64,000 nucleotides of DNA from JAKLIX01 sp964605655. Lineage in GTDB: Bacteria > Bacteroidota > Bacteroidia > Bacteroidales > CAIXZF01. Positions 9,130 to 18,872 of this stretch are shown piece after piece. The translations under genes and the position numbers were made by a program. The notes under the pieces were generated by a model. That model saw only the letters and a list, made by a program, of their open reading frames with translations. It did no database searches and was not told the DNA's origin. The stretch is from contig CAZSDK010000014.1 in assembly GCA_964605655.1 (NCBI GenBank), forward strand, positions 1-64,000. The letters are read 5' to 3'. How positions within the stretch are numbered: position 1 is the stretch's first letter; every line of letters starts with the position of its first letter.

Positions 9130-10130
9130 TCTGGGATTGGCAACATATCACTTTTGCGCAGCCTTATTATTTTTTGTTGTTGCTGTCCATACCACTTTTT
9201 ATCCTGTGGTACGTGTTGCGCAACAGAAAAGGCCAAGCCGAGGTCACGATTTCGTCGATAAAGGGATTTGAGAAAATCCCCAGGACTTTCAGGCAGTACC
9301 TGAGGCATGTGCCCTTTATCCTCCGGATGCTGGCTTTTATATGCATCATAACGGCTCTGGCACGCCCTCAGAGCAGCAGCAGCAGGCACGATGTAAACGT
9401 GGAAGGGATTGACATTGTCCTGGCCAACGACATCTCCGGTTCCATGCTGGCTGAGGACTTCAAGCCCAACAGGCTGGAATCTGCAAAAAATGTCGCACTC
9501 GAATTTGTCAAAGGACGCCCCAACGATAAGATCGGCATGGTGGTCTTCAGTGGGGAAAGCTTTACTCAATGTCCGCTCACAACCGATCATGAAGTGCTGG
9601 AAAATATGATACCCAAACTGGAGTCGGGAATGATAGAGGACGGCACCGCCATTGGTGACGGACTTGCAACGGCTGTGGCCCGGCTCAAGGAAAGCAAGGC
9701 GATCAGCAGGGTCATCATTCTTCTCACCGACGGGATCAACAACATGGGTTCCATCGATCCGCTCTCTGCTGCCGAAATCGCCAAGATGTACAAATGCAGG
9801 GTCTATACCATAGGAGTGGGCAGCCTGGGAATGGCACCCTATCCGTTCAAGACACCTTTTGGTATTCAATATCAGAATGTTGAAGTTAAAATTGATGAAA
9901 CCCTCCTGAAGGAAGTGGCTCAAATGACCGGTGGAAAGTATTTCAGAGCCACCAATAACAAAAAACTGGAAGATATCTACAAGGAAATTGATTCGATGGA
10001 AAAGTCCAGGATTGAAGTCCTTGAGTTCAGAAAGAAGTATGAGGAGTTTTTCCCGCTGGCTTTACTGGCTTTAGGGTTGCTTCTGCTGGAAGTATTATTG
10101 AGGATCACTGTATTAAAAACCTTACCTTAA
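9126..10130 (+). CDS. batA: BatA, membrane-anchored VWA protein
   Basis: 334 residues. Two N-terminal transmembrane segments (about 13-31 and 62-80) and one C-terminal segment flank a von Willebrand factor A domain whose MIDAS begins DISGS at residues 102-106, followed by TDG at about 200. Bat (Bacteroides aerotolerance) proteins were named from a Bacteroides fragilis locus linked to oxygen tolerance. They are thought to form an envelope complex with the MoxR ATPase and the TPR proteins encoded downstream. Confidence 0.9.
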   Translation: MIWDWQHITFAQPYYFLLLLSIPLFILWYVLRNRKGQAEVTISSIKGFEKIPRTFRQYLRHVPFILRMLAFICIITALARPQSSSSRHDVNVEGIDIVLANDISGSMLAEDFKPNRLESAKNVALEFVKGRPNDKIGMVVFSGESFTQCPLTTDHEVLENMIPKLESGMIEDGTAIGDGLATAVARLKESKAISRVIILLTDGINNMGSIDPLSAAEIAKMYKCRVYTIGVGSLGMAPYPFKTPFGIQYQNVEVKIDETLLKEVAQMTGGKYFRATNNKKLEDIYKEIDSMEKSRIEVLEFRKKYEEFFPLALLALGLLLLEVLLRITVLKTLP

Positions 10131-10147
10131 GTACGCTGTTAACTGAA

Positions 10148-11173
10148 ATGTTTCGATTTGCACATCCATATTATTTATTTGCCCTGGCTGTCATTCCAGT
10201 GTTGTTTATCTTGTTCCTCCTGGTGATGTATTGGAAAAGGAAGCGGTTGGAGCGTTTCGGGGACATGAAAGTGATCAGCACGCTGATCCCGGATGTTTCC
10301 AGGTTCCGTCAGTATCTGAAATTCATCCTTTTTCTCCTGGGCCTGGCATTTCTTATCCTGGGCCTGGCCGATCCACAGATAGGATCAAAGCTGGAAAAGG
10401 GGGAGCGCAAGGGTATTGACCTGTTTATTTGTCTTGATGTCTCTAACAGTATGATGTCGGACGACATCAAGCCCAACCGGCTGGAAAGAGCGAAGAATGC
10501 CATCACCAAGATGATCGATGAGCTGAAGAACGACCGTATAGGGATCGTCGTGTTCGCCGGAAAATCATACGTCCAGCTCCCTATTACCAACGACTACAGC
10601 GCTGCCAAGCTTTTCCTCAGTTCCATCGACCCCAACATGGTACCGACCCAGGGGACGGCTATCGGTGAATCCATCAACATGGCCGTCGATGCCTTTGATG
10701 AGAATCAGCACAGCAAGGCCATCATCCTGATCACCGATGGAGAAAACCACGAGGATGATGCCGTGGAAGCCGCAAAGAAAGCAACCGCCAAAGGGATAAA
10801 GGTCTTTGCGGTAGGGATGGGATCTACTGAAGGAGCCCCTATACCGGTCATCAGAAATGGTGTGATCGTGGGCTACAGAAAAGCTGCCGATGGATCCACC
10901 ATCGTGACCAGGCTGGATGAGAAGTTGTTGCAGAACATCGCCTCTGCAGGGCAGGGGACTTTTGTGACTGCCTCCAATACTCAGAGCAGCCTGGACAAAA
11001 TATTCAAGGAAATAAACAAAATGCAGCAGTCACAAATTGATGCACGCGTGTTTTCCGAATATGAAGACCGTTTCCAGATATTGTTGCTGATCGCCTTCAT
11101 CATTCTGGCTGTTGATTTGTTTCTGAAGGAAAGGAAAAACAAGTTGTTGAGTAAAATAGATCTCTTTGGTTAA
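10148..11173 (+). CDS. batB: BatB, membrane-anchored VWA protein
   Basis: 341 residues, paralogous to BatA with the same topology: two N-terminal transmembrane helices, a VWA domain with MIDAS DVSNS at residues 97-101, and a final helix near residue 315 with a short basic tail. The block DIKPNRLERAKN is nearly identical to the BatA counterpart, consistent with an old gene duplication. It starts 17 bases after batA. Confidence 0.9.
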   Translation: MFRFAHPYYLFALAVIPVLFILFLLVMYWKRKRLERFGDMKVISTLIPDVSRFRQYLKFILFLLGLAFLILGLADPQIGSKLEKGERKGIDLFICLDVSNSMMSDDIKPNRLERAKNAITKMIDELKNDRIGIVVFAGKSYVQLPITNDYSAAKLFLSSIDPNMVPTQGTAIGESINMAVDAFDENQHSKAIILITDGENHEDDAVEAAKKATAKGIKVFAVGMGSTEGAPIPVIRNGVIVGYRKAADGSTIVTRLDEKLLQNIASAGQGTFVTASNTQSSLDKIFKEINKMQQSQIDARVFSEYEDRFQILLLIAFIILAVDLFLKERKNKLLSKIDLFG

Positions 11174-11191
11174 AAGGCGGAGGTTTGAAAA

Positions 11192-11890
11192 ATGTTTAAG
11201 ATATTCGCTTTCACGATGAAAACAGGGTGGCTGACCATAGGGTTGTTGATGATCTGTACGCTGATGGCCCAGGGTCAGAAGGACAAGAAATATATAAAAA
11301 GTGGTAACCGCAGCTTTGATAAGGGTGATTACAAATCCGCGGAGATCGATTACCGCAAAGCTACCCGCGAGAATCCGGGCAACGGGGTAGCCCAGTACAA
11401 CCTGGGTGCCAGTCTCTACAGGCAGAAGAACCGGGAAAAGGCTGCTGAAGTTTTGAAAGACGCCAACCTGCACGATATGAGCAGGAGCGATCAGGCAAAA
11501 GTGTATCACAACTTAGGTAATTCTTACCTGGAATCGGGTAAGTTGCAGGAAAGCATAGATGCGTACAAGAATGCACTGAGGCTGAATCCCAACGACCAGG
11601 ATACCAGGTATAATCTGGCTTATGCCCTGTCAAAGCTGAAACAGTCGCAGAACAAAGGCGGTGGTCAGCAACAACAGAACAAAGACCAGCAAAAGAAAAA
11701 GGACCAGCAGCAACAGGAGCAGCAGCAACAGCAACAGCAACAAAAACAGCAGCAGCAGAAACAGGAAATTTCCAAATCGGATGCCGACCGTATGCTGGAG
11801 GCTCTAAAAAACAATGAGAAAAATACGCTCGATAAACTGAAAAAGAAGGAAGTGAAAGCCGAAAGGGTGAAAATCGAAAAAGACTGGTAG
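11192..11890 (+). CDS. batC: BatC, TPR protein with glutamine-rich tail
   Basis: 232 residues. A signal peptide ends near MAQGQ. Two to three TPR units follow at about residues 28-145 (SFDKGDYKSAEIDYRKA; AKVYHNLGNSYLESGKLQES). An almost pure Gln/Lys low-complexity run occupies about residues 150-190, and a charged tail with DADRMLEALKNNE ends the protein. The TPR array is likely to dock other Bat proteins in the periplasm. The glutamine tract is encoded by CAG/CAA repeats that could vary in length by slippage. Confidence 0.87.
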   Translation: MFKIFAFTMKTGWLTIGLLMICTLMAQGQKDKKYIKSGNRSFDKGDYKSAEIDYRKATRENPGNGVAQYNLGASLYRQKNREKAAEVLKDANLHDMSRSDQAKVYHNLGNSYLESGKLQESIDAYKNALRLNPNDQDTRYNLAYALSKLKQSQNKGGGQQQQNKDQQKKKDQQQQEQQQQQQQQKQQQQKQEISKSDADRMLEALKNNEKNTLDKLKKKEVKAERVKIEKDW

Positions 11891-11950
11891 AGGTGCCATG
11901 AGACATGAAGACGTGGAGATAATAGGATGAAGTTACTGACGCATCAAAAT

Positions 11951-13816
11951 ATGAAGAGACTCTTTTTTGTATTGCTTTCGCTGGCATTGTTCCTGATGCT
12001 CAAAGCCGGAAAGGCCCAGGAGGTGAGGTTCAATGTGAATGCACCTCCCGTCGTGAGCGTCGGGGATCAGTTCCGGGTACAGTTTAGTGTGAATGCAGCG
12101 GGAAGTGATTTCAGGGGGCCTGGCTTTAAAGGGCTTACCGTAGTATCAGGGCCGAATCAGAGCACTAGTTCCAGTATACAGATCATTAATGGAGCTATGA
12201 ACCAGACGGTTACCTACAGCTATACCTATGTTCTTCACGCCGATAAGGAGGGTGAGTATGAAGTAGGCTCTGCATCTGTCACTGTTGCAGGAAAATCATA
12301 CAAAACACAACCTTTTAAGATCAAAGTCCAGAAAGGAGCGGTGGCCAGGCAGCAACCCAACACCTACCAGCAACCTGGCAGGGGAAACCAGCCGCAGAAT
12401 GCCCAGTCAGGGGGAGCAAATATTTCATCAAATGACCTGTTTATCAAGACCATAATAAGCAAACCCGAGGTCTACCAAGGAGAACAGATCCTGGTGACTC
12501 AAAAGATCTATGCCCGGGTGAGCCTGGTAGGTTTTGAGGATGTGAAAGCACCGGTATTCTCGGGCTTCTGGGCTAGCGAGGTGAAAATGCCGGAGCAGGT
12601 GAACCTGAGAAAAGAGACCGTCAACGGGGTCGTTTACCAGGTTGCTGAGTTGAAAAGGACCGTTCTTTTTCCGCAGAAATCGGGCACCCTGACCATAGAA
12701 CCCCTGAAGGTGACGGCAGTGGTACAAGTCAGGACCCAAAACCGCCAGCGCACGGGGGATCCCTTCTTCGACCAGTTCTTTAATGATCCTTTCTTTGGCG
12801 GTGGCATTCAAAATGTGAAAAAGGAGGTCTACTCCACACCCGTCACGGTCAAAGTAAAGCCTCTGCCCGATGCCGGAAAACCGGACGATTATACCGGGGC
12901 AGTGGGTTCCTTCTCCATTAAATCCTCCGTCGATAAGACGGAATTGAAGGCCAACGATGCCATTACCTATAAGGTCACCATCTCAGGCAATGGGAACCTG
13001 GAGTTGATCGACAAACTGAATGTGGGATTCCCGTCTGATTTTGAGGTATATGACCCAAAAGTCACTAATAGCTTGTCGGCAACAGCAGCAGGTGTATCAG
13101 GCAGCCGCACCTTTGAGTACCTGCTCATTCCCAGAAACCAAGGGACCTTTAAAATTGAACCGGTAAGTCTCAGCTTCTTCAACCTGGCCAAGAAAACCTA
13201 CGAAACGGTTTCAGCACAAGGTTTTGAAATCAGGGTTGGGAAAGGGGATGGCAGAAACATGACCTATTCCGGTATGGACAAGGAGGATATCAAGTACCTG
13301 GGCTCCGATATCCGGTTCATCAACCTCAGGGATACCCGTCTGGCATCCATGGGATTCAGGTTTTATAACACCTTAAATTTCTGGTTGTTACTATTGGTGG
13401 CCCCGGTATTGTTTATCATCGTGGTTCTCATTTGGAGGCGAAGGATTAAACTCCTGAGCGACCAAAGCCTCATGAAAAACAAGAGGGCGACGAAGGTGGC
13501 GGGAAGACGGCTGAAAAAGGCAGGAGTTCACCTGAAGAAGGGCGAAGAAGAAGTGTTTTATGTTGAGATATCCCAGGCTTTATGGGGGTACCTGGCCGAC
13601 AAACTGGATATACCCGTGGCTTCCCTCTCGGCAGAGAAAGCCAGGGAGAGCCTTGAATCACAGGGTATTGGTCCTGAGCTTACCGATGAATACCTCTCAA
13701 CCATTGAATCCTGTGAATTTGCCCGTTTTGCCCCGGGCGTTAAGGAGGAGAAAATGGACCATCTGTATCAGCAAGCAATGAAAGTGATCACCACCACCGA
13801 GAAAGAAATTAAATAA
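11951..13816 (+). CDS. batD: BatD, periplasmic/membrane protein
   Basis: 621 residues from the ATG at 11951. An in-frame ATG at 11927 would add eight residues in front of a good signal peptide (MKRLFFVLLSLALFLMLKAG), so the later start is preferred. A long beta-rich region follows, with Ig-like blocks such as VSVGDQFRVQFSVNA and VYQGEQILVTQKIY. A transmembrane helix lies near residues 480-505 and a cytoplasmic helical tail follows. This matches the BatD (oxygen tolerance) family. It lies in the same operon as batA, batB and batC. Confidence 0.87.
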   Translation: MKRLFFVLLSLALFLMLKAGKAQEVRFNVNAPPVVSVGDQFRVQFSVNAAGSDFRGPGFKGLTVVSGPNQSTSSSIQIINGAMNQTVTYSYTYVLHADKEGEYEVGSASVTVAGKSYKTQPFKIKVQKGAVARQQPNTYQQPGRGNQPQNAQSGGANISSNDLFIKTIISKPEVYQGEQILVTQKIYARVSLVGFEDVKAPVFSGFWASEVKMPEQVNLRKETVNGVVYQVAELKRTVLFPQKSGTLTIEPLKVTAVVQVRTQNRQRTGDPFFDQFFNDPFFGGGIQNVKKEVYSTPVTVKVKPLPDAGKPDDYTGAVGSFSIKSSVDKTELKANDAITYKVTISGNGNLELIDKLNVGFPSDFEVYDPKVTNSLSATAAGVSGSRTFEYLLIPRNQGTFKIEPVSLSFFNLAKKTYETVSAQGFEIRVGKGDGRNMTYSGMDKEDIKYLGSDIRFINLRDTRLASMGFRFYNTLNFWLLLLVAPVLFIIVVLIWRRRIKLLSDQSLMKNKRATKVAGRRLKKAGVHLKKGEEEVFYVEISQALWGYLADKLDIPVASLSAEKARESLESQGIGPELTDEYLSTIESCEFARFAPGVKEEKMDHLYQQAMKVITTTEKEIK

Positions 13817-13822
13817 ACGGGT

Positions 13823-14584
13823 ATGAAAGCGATCAGGTTCGTCATCCTTTCTTGTTTTATCCTGTCAATGAACGGAGTCATTGGCAATACCCTGGAGTCG
13901 ATTTTCGAACAGGCCAACAAGGATTATAAAGCAAAGAACTATGAGAGGGCAGTGCAGGGGTATGAGAAGGTACTGGCCGGAGGCATGGAGTCAGCAAGCT
14001 TATATTACAACCTGGGTAATGCTTATTACAAACAGAATCAATGGGCTGCAGCCATCCTGAACTATGAGAAAGCCAGGAAACTCAGTCCGGGTGATGATGA
14101 TATCCAGTTTAATCTCCGCCTTGCCAACTCCAAGATCGTTGACAAGATTGAGTCCGTGCCTGAGCTTTTCTTCTACCGCTGGTGGAAGGAAGCACGGAGT
14201 CAGTTTTCTGCGGATGGATGGGCTATGGTGAGCATCCTTCTTTGTTTCCTTTTTTTCGTATTCCTTACCTTGTATCTGCTGACCAAACCCAGGCTGCTAC
14301 GGAAAACTTCTTTTTGGCTGGCATTGGTCCTTTTAGGCACCTTCGGGCTTTCCATGACTTTTGCCCATCAATCCCAACAGAAGAAGATGAGCCAAAAGGA
14401 GGCCATCATCTTTCAGCCTGCCGTGAATGTAAAATCCTCACCAGACGATAACAGCGTGGATCTCTTCATCATTCATGAGGGGACTAAGGTAAATGTTACC
14501 GATGACCTGGGTGACTGGTACAAGGTGGTCATCGCCAATGGCAGTGTGGGCTGGGTGAAGGCGGATGTCCTGAAGTTGATCTGA
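13823..14584 (+). CDS. batE: BatE, TPR and SH3-like membrane protein
   Basis: 253 residues. A signal peptide is followed by two TPR units (about 27-95, with SLYYNLGNAYYKQNQWAAAI), two transmembrane helices (about 135-160 and 165-185) and a C-terminal bacterial SH3-type domain (VNVKSSPDDNSV through GDWYKVVIANGSVGWV). This order is the usual BatE layout. It starts six bases after the batD stop and closes the bat operon. Confidence 0.86.
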   Translation: MKAIRFVILSCFILSMNGVIGNTLESIFEQANKDYKAKNYERAVQGYEKVLAGGMESASLYYNLGNAYYKQNQWAAAILNYEKARKLSPGDDDIQFNLRLANSKIVDKIESVPELFFYRWWKEARSQFSADGWAMVSILLCFLFFVFLTLYLLTKPRLLRKTSFWLALVLLGTFGLSMTFAHQSQQKKMSQKEAIIFQPAVNVKSSPDDNSVDLFIIHEGTKVNVTDDLGDWYKVVIANGSVGWVKADVLKLI

Positions 14585-14587
14585 ACC

Positions 14588-15097
14588 ATGTTAAAGATTG
14601 GCCTTCTTTCCGATACCCATGGGTCTCTTCCCATGGCGGTCTCCGGCTTTTTCAGGGACTGTTCCGAGATCTGGCATGCGGGTGACGTCGGGAATATCGG
14701 AGTGTTGGACCGGCTGGCTTCGTTGACTAAGGTCAGGGCAGTTTATGGGAATGTTGACGGGTCAGAGGTCCGGTCAGAGCATCCTGAGATATTGTGTTTC
14801 AGGGTTGAGGATCTTGAGGTGGTCATGATGCACATTGGCGGATATCCAGGGAATTACAGCAGGAAAGCGCTTGAACAGATAAGGTCGGTGAAGCCTGGTT
14901 TGTTTGTTTCCGGTCATTCTCACATTTTAAAGGTGATTTATGACAAAAAACACCAACTGCTCCATTTAAATCCGGGAGCTGCCGGCAAGGAAGGATGGCA
15001 TAAAAAAATCACCCTTCTTAGGTTTGATATCGAAGGAAAGGAAATCAGGAATCTGGAAATTAATGAGTTGCCAAGAAGTACTGCGGCATGGATTTAG
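14588..15097 (+). CDS. YfcE/MJ0936-type metallophosphoesterase
   Basis: 169 residues. Calcineurin-like phosphoesterase of the small YfcE class with all metal motifs: SDTHG (residues 8-12), HAGDVGN, YGNVDG, MHIGG and SGHSH. Such enzymes hydrolyse phosphodiesters in a Mn-dependent way; the physiological substrate is uncertain. It starts three bases after batE, so it is probably transcribed as the last gene of the operon, although its function need not be related. Its stop overlaps the convergent DUF4293 gene by three bases. Confidence 0.88.
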   Translation: MLKIGLLSDTHGSLPMAVSGFFRDCSEIWHAGDVGNIGVLDRLASLTKVRAVYGNVDGSEVRSEHPEILCFRVEDLEVVMMHIGGYPGNYSRKALEQIRSVKPGLFVSGHSHILKVIYDKKHQLLHLNPGAAGKEGWHKKITLLRFDIEGKEIRNLEINELPRSTAAWI

Positions 15098-15570
15098 CGA
15101 AGACGATCGGCCGAACGGACCATTCTCTCGTCTTTCCTGATGCTCTGGGTTGCCAGTACCTCCATGACCAGGGAGATCAAAGGCATGATGATCCCCGTCT
15201 TATAGTGTGAGGTCATCCCCAACTTTTTCTCGATGAGTGAAGAGGCATAATAAAAGATCAATCCCACAAATAAAATATTGATAAAGACTGTGATCCTCAG
15301 AAGCTTAAGCTGCTGAATCCGGTTCTTATACTGGAAGAGGATATAAAGGCATAACACAGCAGTCAGGCTGTTCATCAACCACAAGGGAAGGGCAAACAAC
15401 CAGTTGAAAACCTGGATTTTATCAGGACCAGGGGTATATAACCCCAGGACCGTAAAGTAATAATATCCCTTTTCTGCATCCAGCGTAAAGTCTGCGAATG
15501 GTAAGAAGAACACCAGGCAACAGGCAGCGAATGCCAGGAAAAGGTACACCGATTGAATTCTCTGGATCAT
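15094..15570 (-). CDS. DUF4293 integral membrane protein
   Basis: 158 residues from the ATG at 15570. The frame is open for 12 more codons, but the family start MIQRIQSVYLFLA matches the usual DUF4293 beginning. Four hydrophobic helices are visible. A small membrane protein conserved in Bacteroidota, of unknown function, transcribed divergently from rho. Confidence 0.8.
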   Translation of the reverse strand: MIQRIQSVYLFLAFAACCLVFFLPFADFTLDAEKGYYYFTVLGLYTPGPDKIQVFNWLFALPLWLMNSLTAVLCLYILFQYKNRIQQLKLLRITVFINILFVGLIFYYASSLIEKKLGMTSHYKTGIIMPLISLVMEVLATQSIRKDERMVRSADRLR

Positions 15571-15655
15571 GGCACTTTTTTTGCAAACATACTTGAAAAG
15601 CCTCATAAATGCAAAAGACGAACTAACATTGAGCTTGAAGATTTTTTTAAAGAAA

Positions 15656-15687
15656 TTGCATCAGGGTGATGAATTTGTTTATCTTTG
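15656..15687 (+). promoter_or_regulatory. rho promoter
   Basis: TTG at 15656-15658 and TATCTTTG at 15680-15687 are separated by 21 bases, a close match to the Bacteroidota -33/-7 consensus. Transcription should begin near 15693, giving a 5' leader of about 120 bases before the rho ATG. Confidence 0.75.
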
Positions 15688-15814
15688 TAGCCGTATTCCC
15701 TTTACGTCATCAGGTACACTCTCCCGGGAATTTTCCTTTTCCACTGTTGTTCAACCCAGAGTTTTAATGTTTACTAGCTAGCATAGAGGGCCATCAGTAA
15801 TTAATCTATTTTTC

Positions 15815-17686
15815 ATGTACGACATTCTTTCTTTAAACGAGAAATCCCTTCAGGAATTGAAGGATCTTTGCCAGAGTCTGGGCTTAAAAAAATACGAGAA
15901 ACTTCAGAAACAAGACCTTGTCTACCGGATACTGGACCACCAGGCCCTGAATCCTACGGCTGATGTTCTGGCAAAAGAAAAATCCATCATCAAAAGAGGC
16001 AGAAAACCTCAGAAACCCGTCGTCAAGGAGACACCTGCCGAGAATACGGAGGAGCGGAAGCAAGAACCCAGGCAACAAAGGCAGGAACCCAAACAGGAAT
16101 CCAGGCCTGTGAGGCAGGAGTCCAAACAAGATTCAAGGCCGGTCAGGGAGGAATCCAAACAAGATTCCAGGCCCATGAGGCAGGAACCTAAACAGGAACG
16201 TCCACGGACCAGGCAGGAATCAAAACCCTCCGGAAGGCCAAGACAATTCGACAAGCCGAAGAAGCCTGTCTTTGAGGAACTGGTCCCGGCCCTGGATAAC
16301 GAACCCCTGGAGATTCTCCCCGATGTGCCTGTTCAAAATGAGCTCATCAGCCCCGATATTGCCACTGTGCTAACAGAGGATCAGGCCATCCAGCCACCCC
16401 AGCCTGTGGTGGAACCTACGGCCACTGTGCCTGAAACGGTCATTACCGAGGAGATCCCGGCCGAGAGGGAACAGGGATACCAGAGAAACGATCACAGGAA
16501 CAGGAATTTTAAGGATAACAACTACAAATTCAAGCCCCAGGAGAGAAGAGAAGAACTTCCCAGCGAACTCGACGGTGCCGTGGCTGCCGAAGGAGTCCTT
16601 GAGATCATGCCCGACGGATATGGTTTTCTCCGCTCTTCGGACTATAACTACCTCAGCTCCCCCGACGATGTCTATGTCTCACAGAGCCAGATCAAATTTT
16701 TTGGACTTAAAACCGGTGATAATGTAAAGGGGACCATCCGTATGCCTAAAGAAGGGGAGAAATATTTCCCGCTCCTGAAGGTGGATTCCATCAACGGCCG
16801 CAGGCCTGAGGAAGTGCGCGACAGGGTGAACTTCGATTATCTCACACCCTTGTTCCCTGAAAAGAAATTCAATATTACGGGTCACCCCGGAGCCACCCTT
16901 TCCACGAGGGTCATCGATATGTTCGCTCCCATCGGCAAGGGACAAAGAGCTCTGATCGTTGCCCAGCCAAAGACCGGTAAGACCGTCCTGCTCAAGGAAG
17001 TAGCCAATGCCATCGCTGCCAACCATCCTGAGGTGTACCTCATTGTGTTGCTCATCGATGAGCGCCCTGAAGAGGTCACCGATATGCAAAGAAGCGTGCG
17101 TGCCGAAGTCATCGCGTCTACTTTTGATGAACCGGCCGAACGTCACGTGCGCATCACCAATATCGTCCTGGAAAAAGCCAAACGACTCGTGGAATGTGGT
17201 CATGATGTGGTGATCCTGCTTGATTCCATCACCCGTCTTGCCCGTGCCTTTAATACCGTGGCACCGGCCTCGGGAAAAGTGCTCTCGGGAGGTGTTGAAT
17301 CTTCTGCCCTGCAAAAACCCAAACGTTTCTTCGGAGCTGCCCGTCAGATAGAAAAAGGAGGTTCACTGACCATCATCGCTACAGCCCTTATTGATACAGG
17401 CTCCAGGATGGATGAGGTGATCTTTGAAGAATTCAAAGGAACAGGTAATATGGAGCTTCAGCTCGACAGGAAGCTCTCCAACAAAAGGATCTGGCCTGCC
17501 ATCGACATCGTGGCGTCCAGCACCCGCCGCGAGGAACTGCTGATCGACAAAGAAGCACTGCAACGTATCTGGATCCTGAGAAACCACCTGGCCGACATGA
17601 CTCCTCTCGAGGCCATGGAATTTCTCAAGGAAAAGATGAAGTACACCCAAACCAACGAGGAGTTCCTCATCTCCATGAATTCATAG
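15815..17686 (+). CDS. rho: Transcription termination factor Rho with long disordered insertion
   Basis: 623 residues, about 200 longer than Escherichia coli Rho. Order: Rho N-terminal helical domain (about 1-45), a charged low-complexity insertion (about 55-240), RNA-binding cold-shock-like domain (about 253-330, with MPDGYGFLRSSDYNY), then the hexameric ATPase. The ATPase shows Walker A QPKTGKTV, LLIDERPEEVTDM, the Q-loop region PASGKVLSGGVES and TGSRMDEVIFEEFKGTGNME. The insertion holds repeats of the type RQESKQDSRP. Bacteroides Rho carries a comparable disordered region reported to drive condensate formation. Rho terminates transcription by translocating along untranslated RNA. Confidence 0.96.
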   Translation: MYDILSLNEKSLQELKDLCQSLGLKKYEKLQKQDLVYRILDHQALNPTADVLAKEKSIIKRGRKPQKPVVKETPAENTEERKQEPRQQRQEPKQESRPVRQESKQDSRPVREESKQDSRPMRQEPKQERPRTRQESKPSGRPRQFDKPKKPVFEELVPALDNEPLEILPDVPVQNELISPDIATVLTEDQAIQPPQPVVEPTATVPETVITEEIPAEREQGYQRNDHRNRNFKDNNYKFKPQERREELPSELDGAVAAEGVLEIMPDGYGFLRSSDYNYLSSPDDVYVSQSQIKFFGLKTGDNVKGTIRMPKEGEKYFPLLKVDSINGRRPEEVRDRVNFDYLTPLFPEKKFNITGHPGATLSTRVIDMFAPIGKGQRALIVAQPKTGKTVLLKEVANAIAANHPEVYLIVLLIDERPEEVTDMQRSVRAEVIASTFDEPAERHVRITNIVLEKAKRLVECGHDVVILLDSITRLARAFNTVAPASGKVLSGGVESSALQKPKRFFGAARQIEKGGSLTIIATALIDTGSRMDEVIFEEFKGTGNMELQLDRKLSNKRIWPAIDIVASSTRREELLIDKEALQRIWILRNHLADMTPLEAMEFLKEKMKYTQTNEEFLISMNS

Positions 17687-17696
17687 ATCTCCGGAA

Positions 17697-18872
17697 CTAT
17701 CTCACCTGGATCACCCCGCCGGTGAAGGGATTAAAATCAACTTCTCTCACCGACACCGGCAATCGCGATACCGACCCCATCTGGTTGATGACCACGGGAG
17801 CCGACCATAATAATCTTGATCCGACAATAATTGAACATGAAACGGTCGCCGGAATGCGATATACCATCCCTTTTTGCTTCCTCTTTTCGGAATTTTTATG
17901 GAAAGGTGCATCGGCAATCGGAGTGTCGGCGGTTAACTGAAGGGTGACAGGCTCGGCGTTTTCTCCCGGCCCTGCCACGATTCCCCTGAGCGGGTCCAGA
18001 TAGCCTAAAATAATCGAGTTGGGGCCAGATTTTTCTGGAAGATAGGTCAAGATCTGTCTGGTTTCCGTCGTACGCGTGCTGCCTGAAAAGAGTTCCAGGG
18101 TCCCTGATTCCATATCATCCAGTTCCTGCAACATGATCTTCAGCGTCTGGGGATCGTATCCCACTTCCTGGTAACCGCTCACGAGTTTCTGCCTGTTTTC
18201 CCTGATGGTCTTCAGCGATTCAAGGGTCTCCTTGGCAATGGTAGCCAGGTTCACCCCACCGGCAATACGGTTGATGATCTTCGGGGGAGGTGGTGGTGCG
18301 ATGGAATCTTTGGAAAATTCTATCACCTGTTCAGGAACGAACAACTCGTTATTAATATAATAAGGCCCAGTCCCCTGAGTGCTGCTGCCGGCAATTTTTT
18401 CCTTTCTCAGTGAAGGGGCCTGACCACTGCAAGCCGGGGCTTCCTTTTGCCTTCCTCTCAGCTTTGCCCACTGGAGGAATCCTTCCGTGGTGAAGCAGAG
18501 ACTGGGCATGTTCTTCTTTATAAACGGGAAATGCCATCGTCCCTCCAAAAAATAGACCTGGTCAGGATCAGGTTCCCGGACCGGGACAAGGCTTACCGAA
18601 AGGACCTCGTAATGAGTCGAGGCTTCGGTCACAGGATTTTCAATACCCACATATTCTTTGGAAAATTCAGATAATATACCCGGGGCCTTATCGGTCCTTT
18701 CCAGCTGAATACCTATCTGTAGCTGGGTGCGGGGCAGGACATAATACATCCCTCCCTTGTTAAAATTATATGTAGTATCGGATACCGGGGTTACACTGAT
18801 CTGGGCATTCAGGCCCAGGGGCAGGATGACCAGGGGAGCAAGAAATCTTGAAATGATACCGGAAAGTGACAT
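17697..18872 (-). CDS. DUF4831 family secreted protein
   Basis: 391 residues. Signal peptide ending near GLNAQ. The mature protein begins with the DUF4831 block (GGMYYVLPRTQL, EFSKEYVGI). The second half is beta-rich with LSGTRTT-like turns and ends in a conserved hydrophobic strand. Function unknown; members are envelope proteins of Bacteroidota. Convergent with rho and divergent from pstS. A TAnnTTTG element on the minus strand at 18895-18902 lies about 22 bases before its start. Confidence 0.7.
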   Translation of the reverse strand: MSLSGIISRFLAPLVILPLGLNAQISVTPVSDTTYNFNKGGMYYVLPRTQLQIGIQLERTDKAPGILSEFSKEYVGIENPVTEASTHYEVLSVSLVPVREPDPDQVYFLEGRWHFPFIKKNMPSLCFTTEGFLQWAKLRGRQKEAPACSGQAPSLRKEKIAGSSTQGTGPYYINNELFVPEQVIEFSKDSIAPPPPPKIINRIAGGVNLATIAKETLESLKTIRENRQKLVSGYQEVGYDPQTLKIMLQELDDMESGTLELFSGSTRTTETRQILTYLPEKSGPNSIILGYLDPLRGIVAGPGENAEPVTLQLTADTPIADAPFHKNSEKRKQKGMVYRIPATVSCSIIVGSRLLWSAPVVINQMGSVSRLPVSVREVDFNPFTGGVIQVR

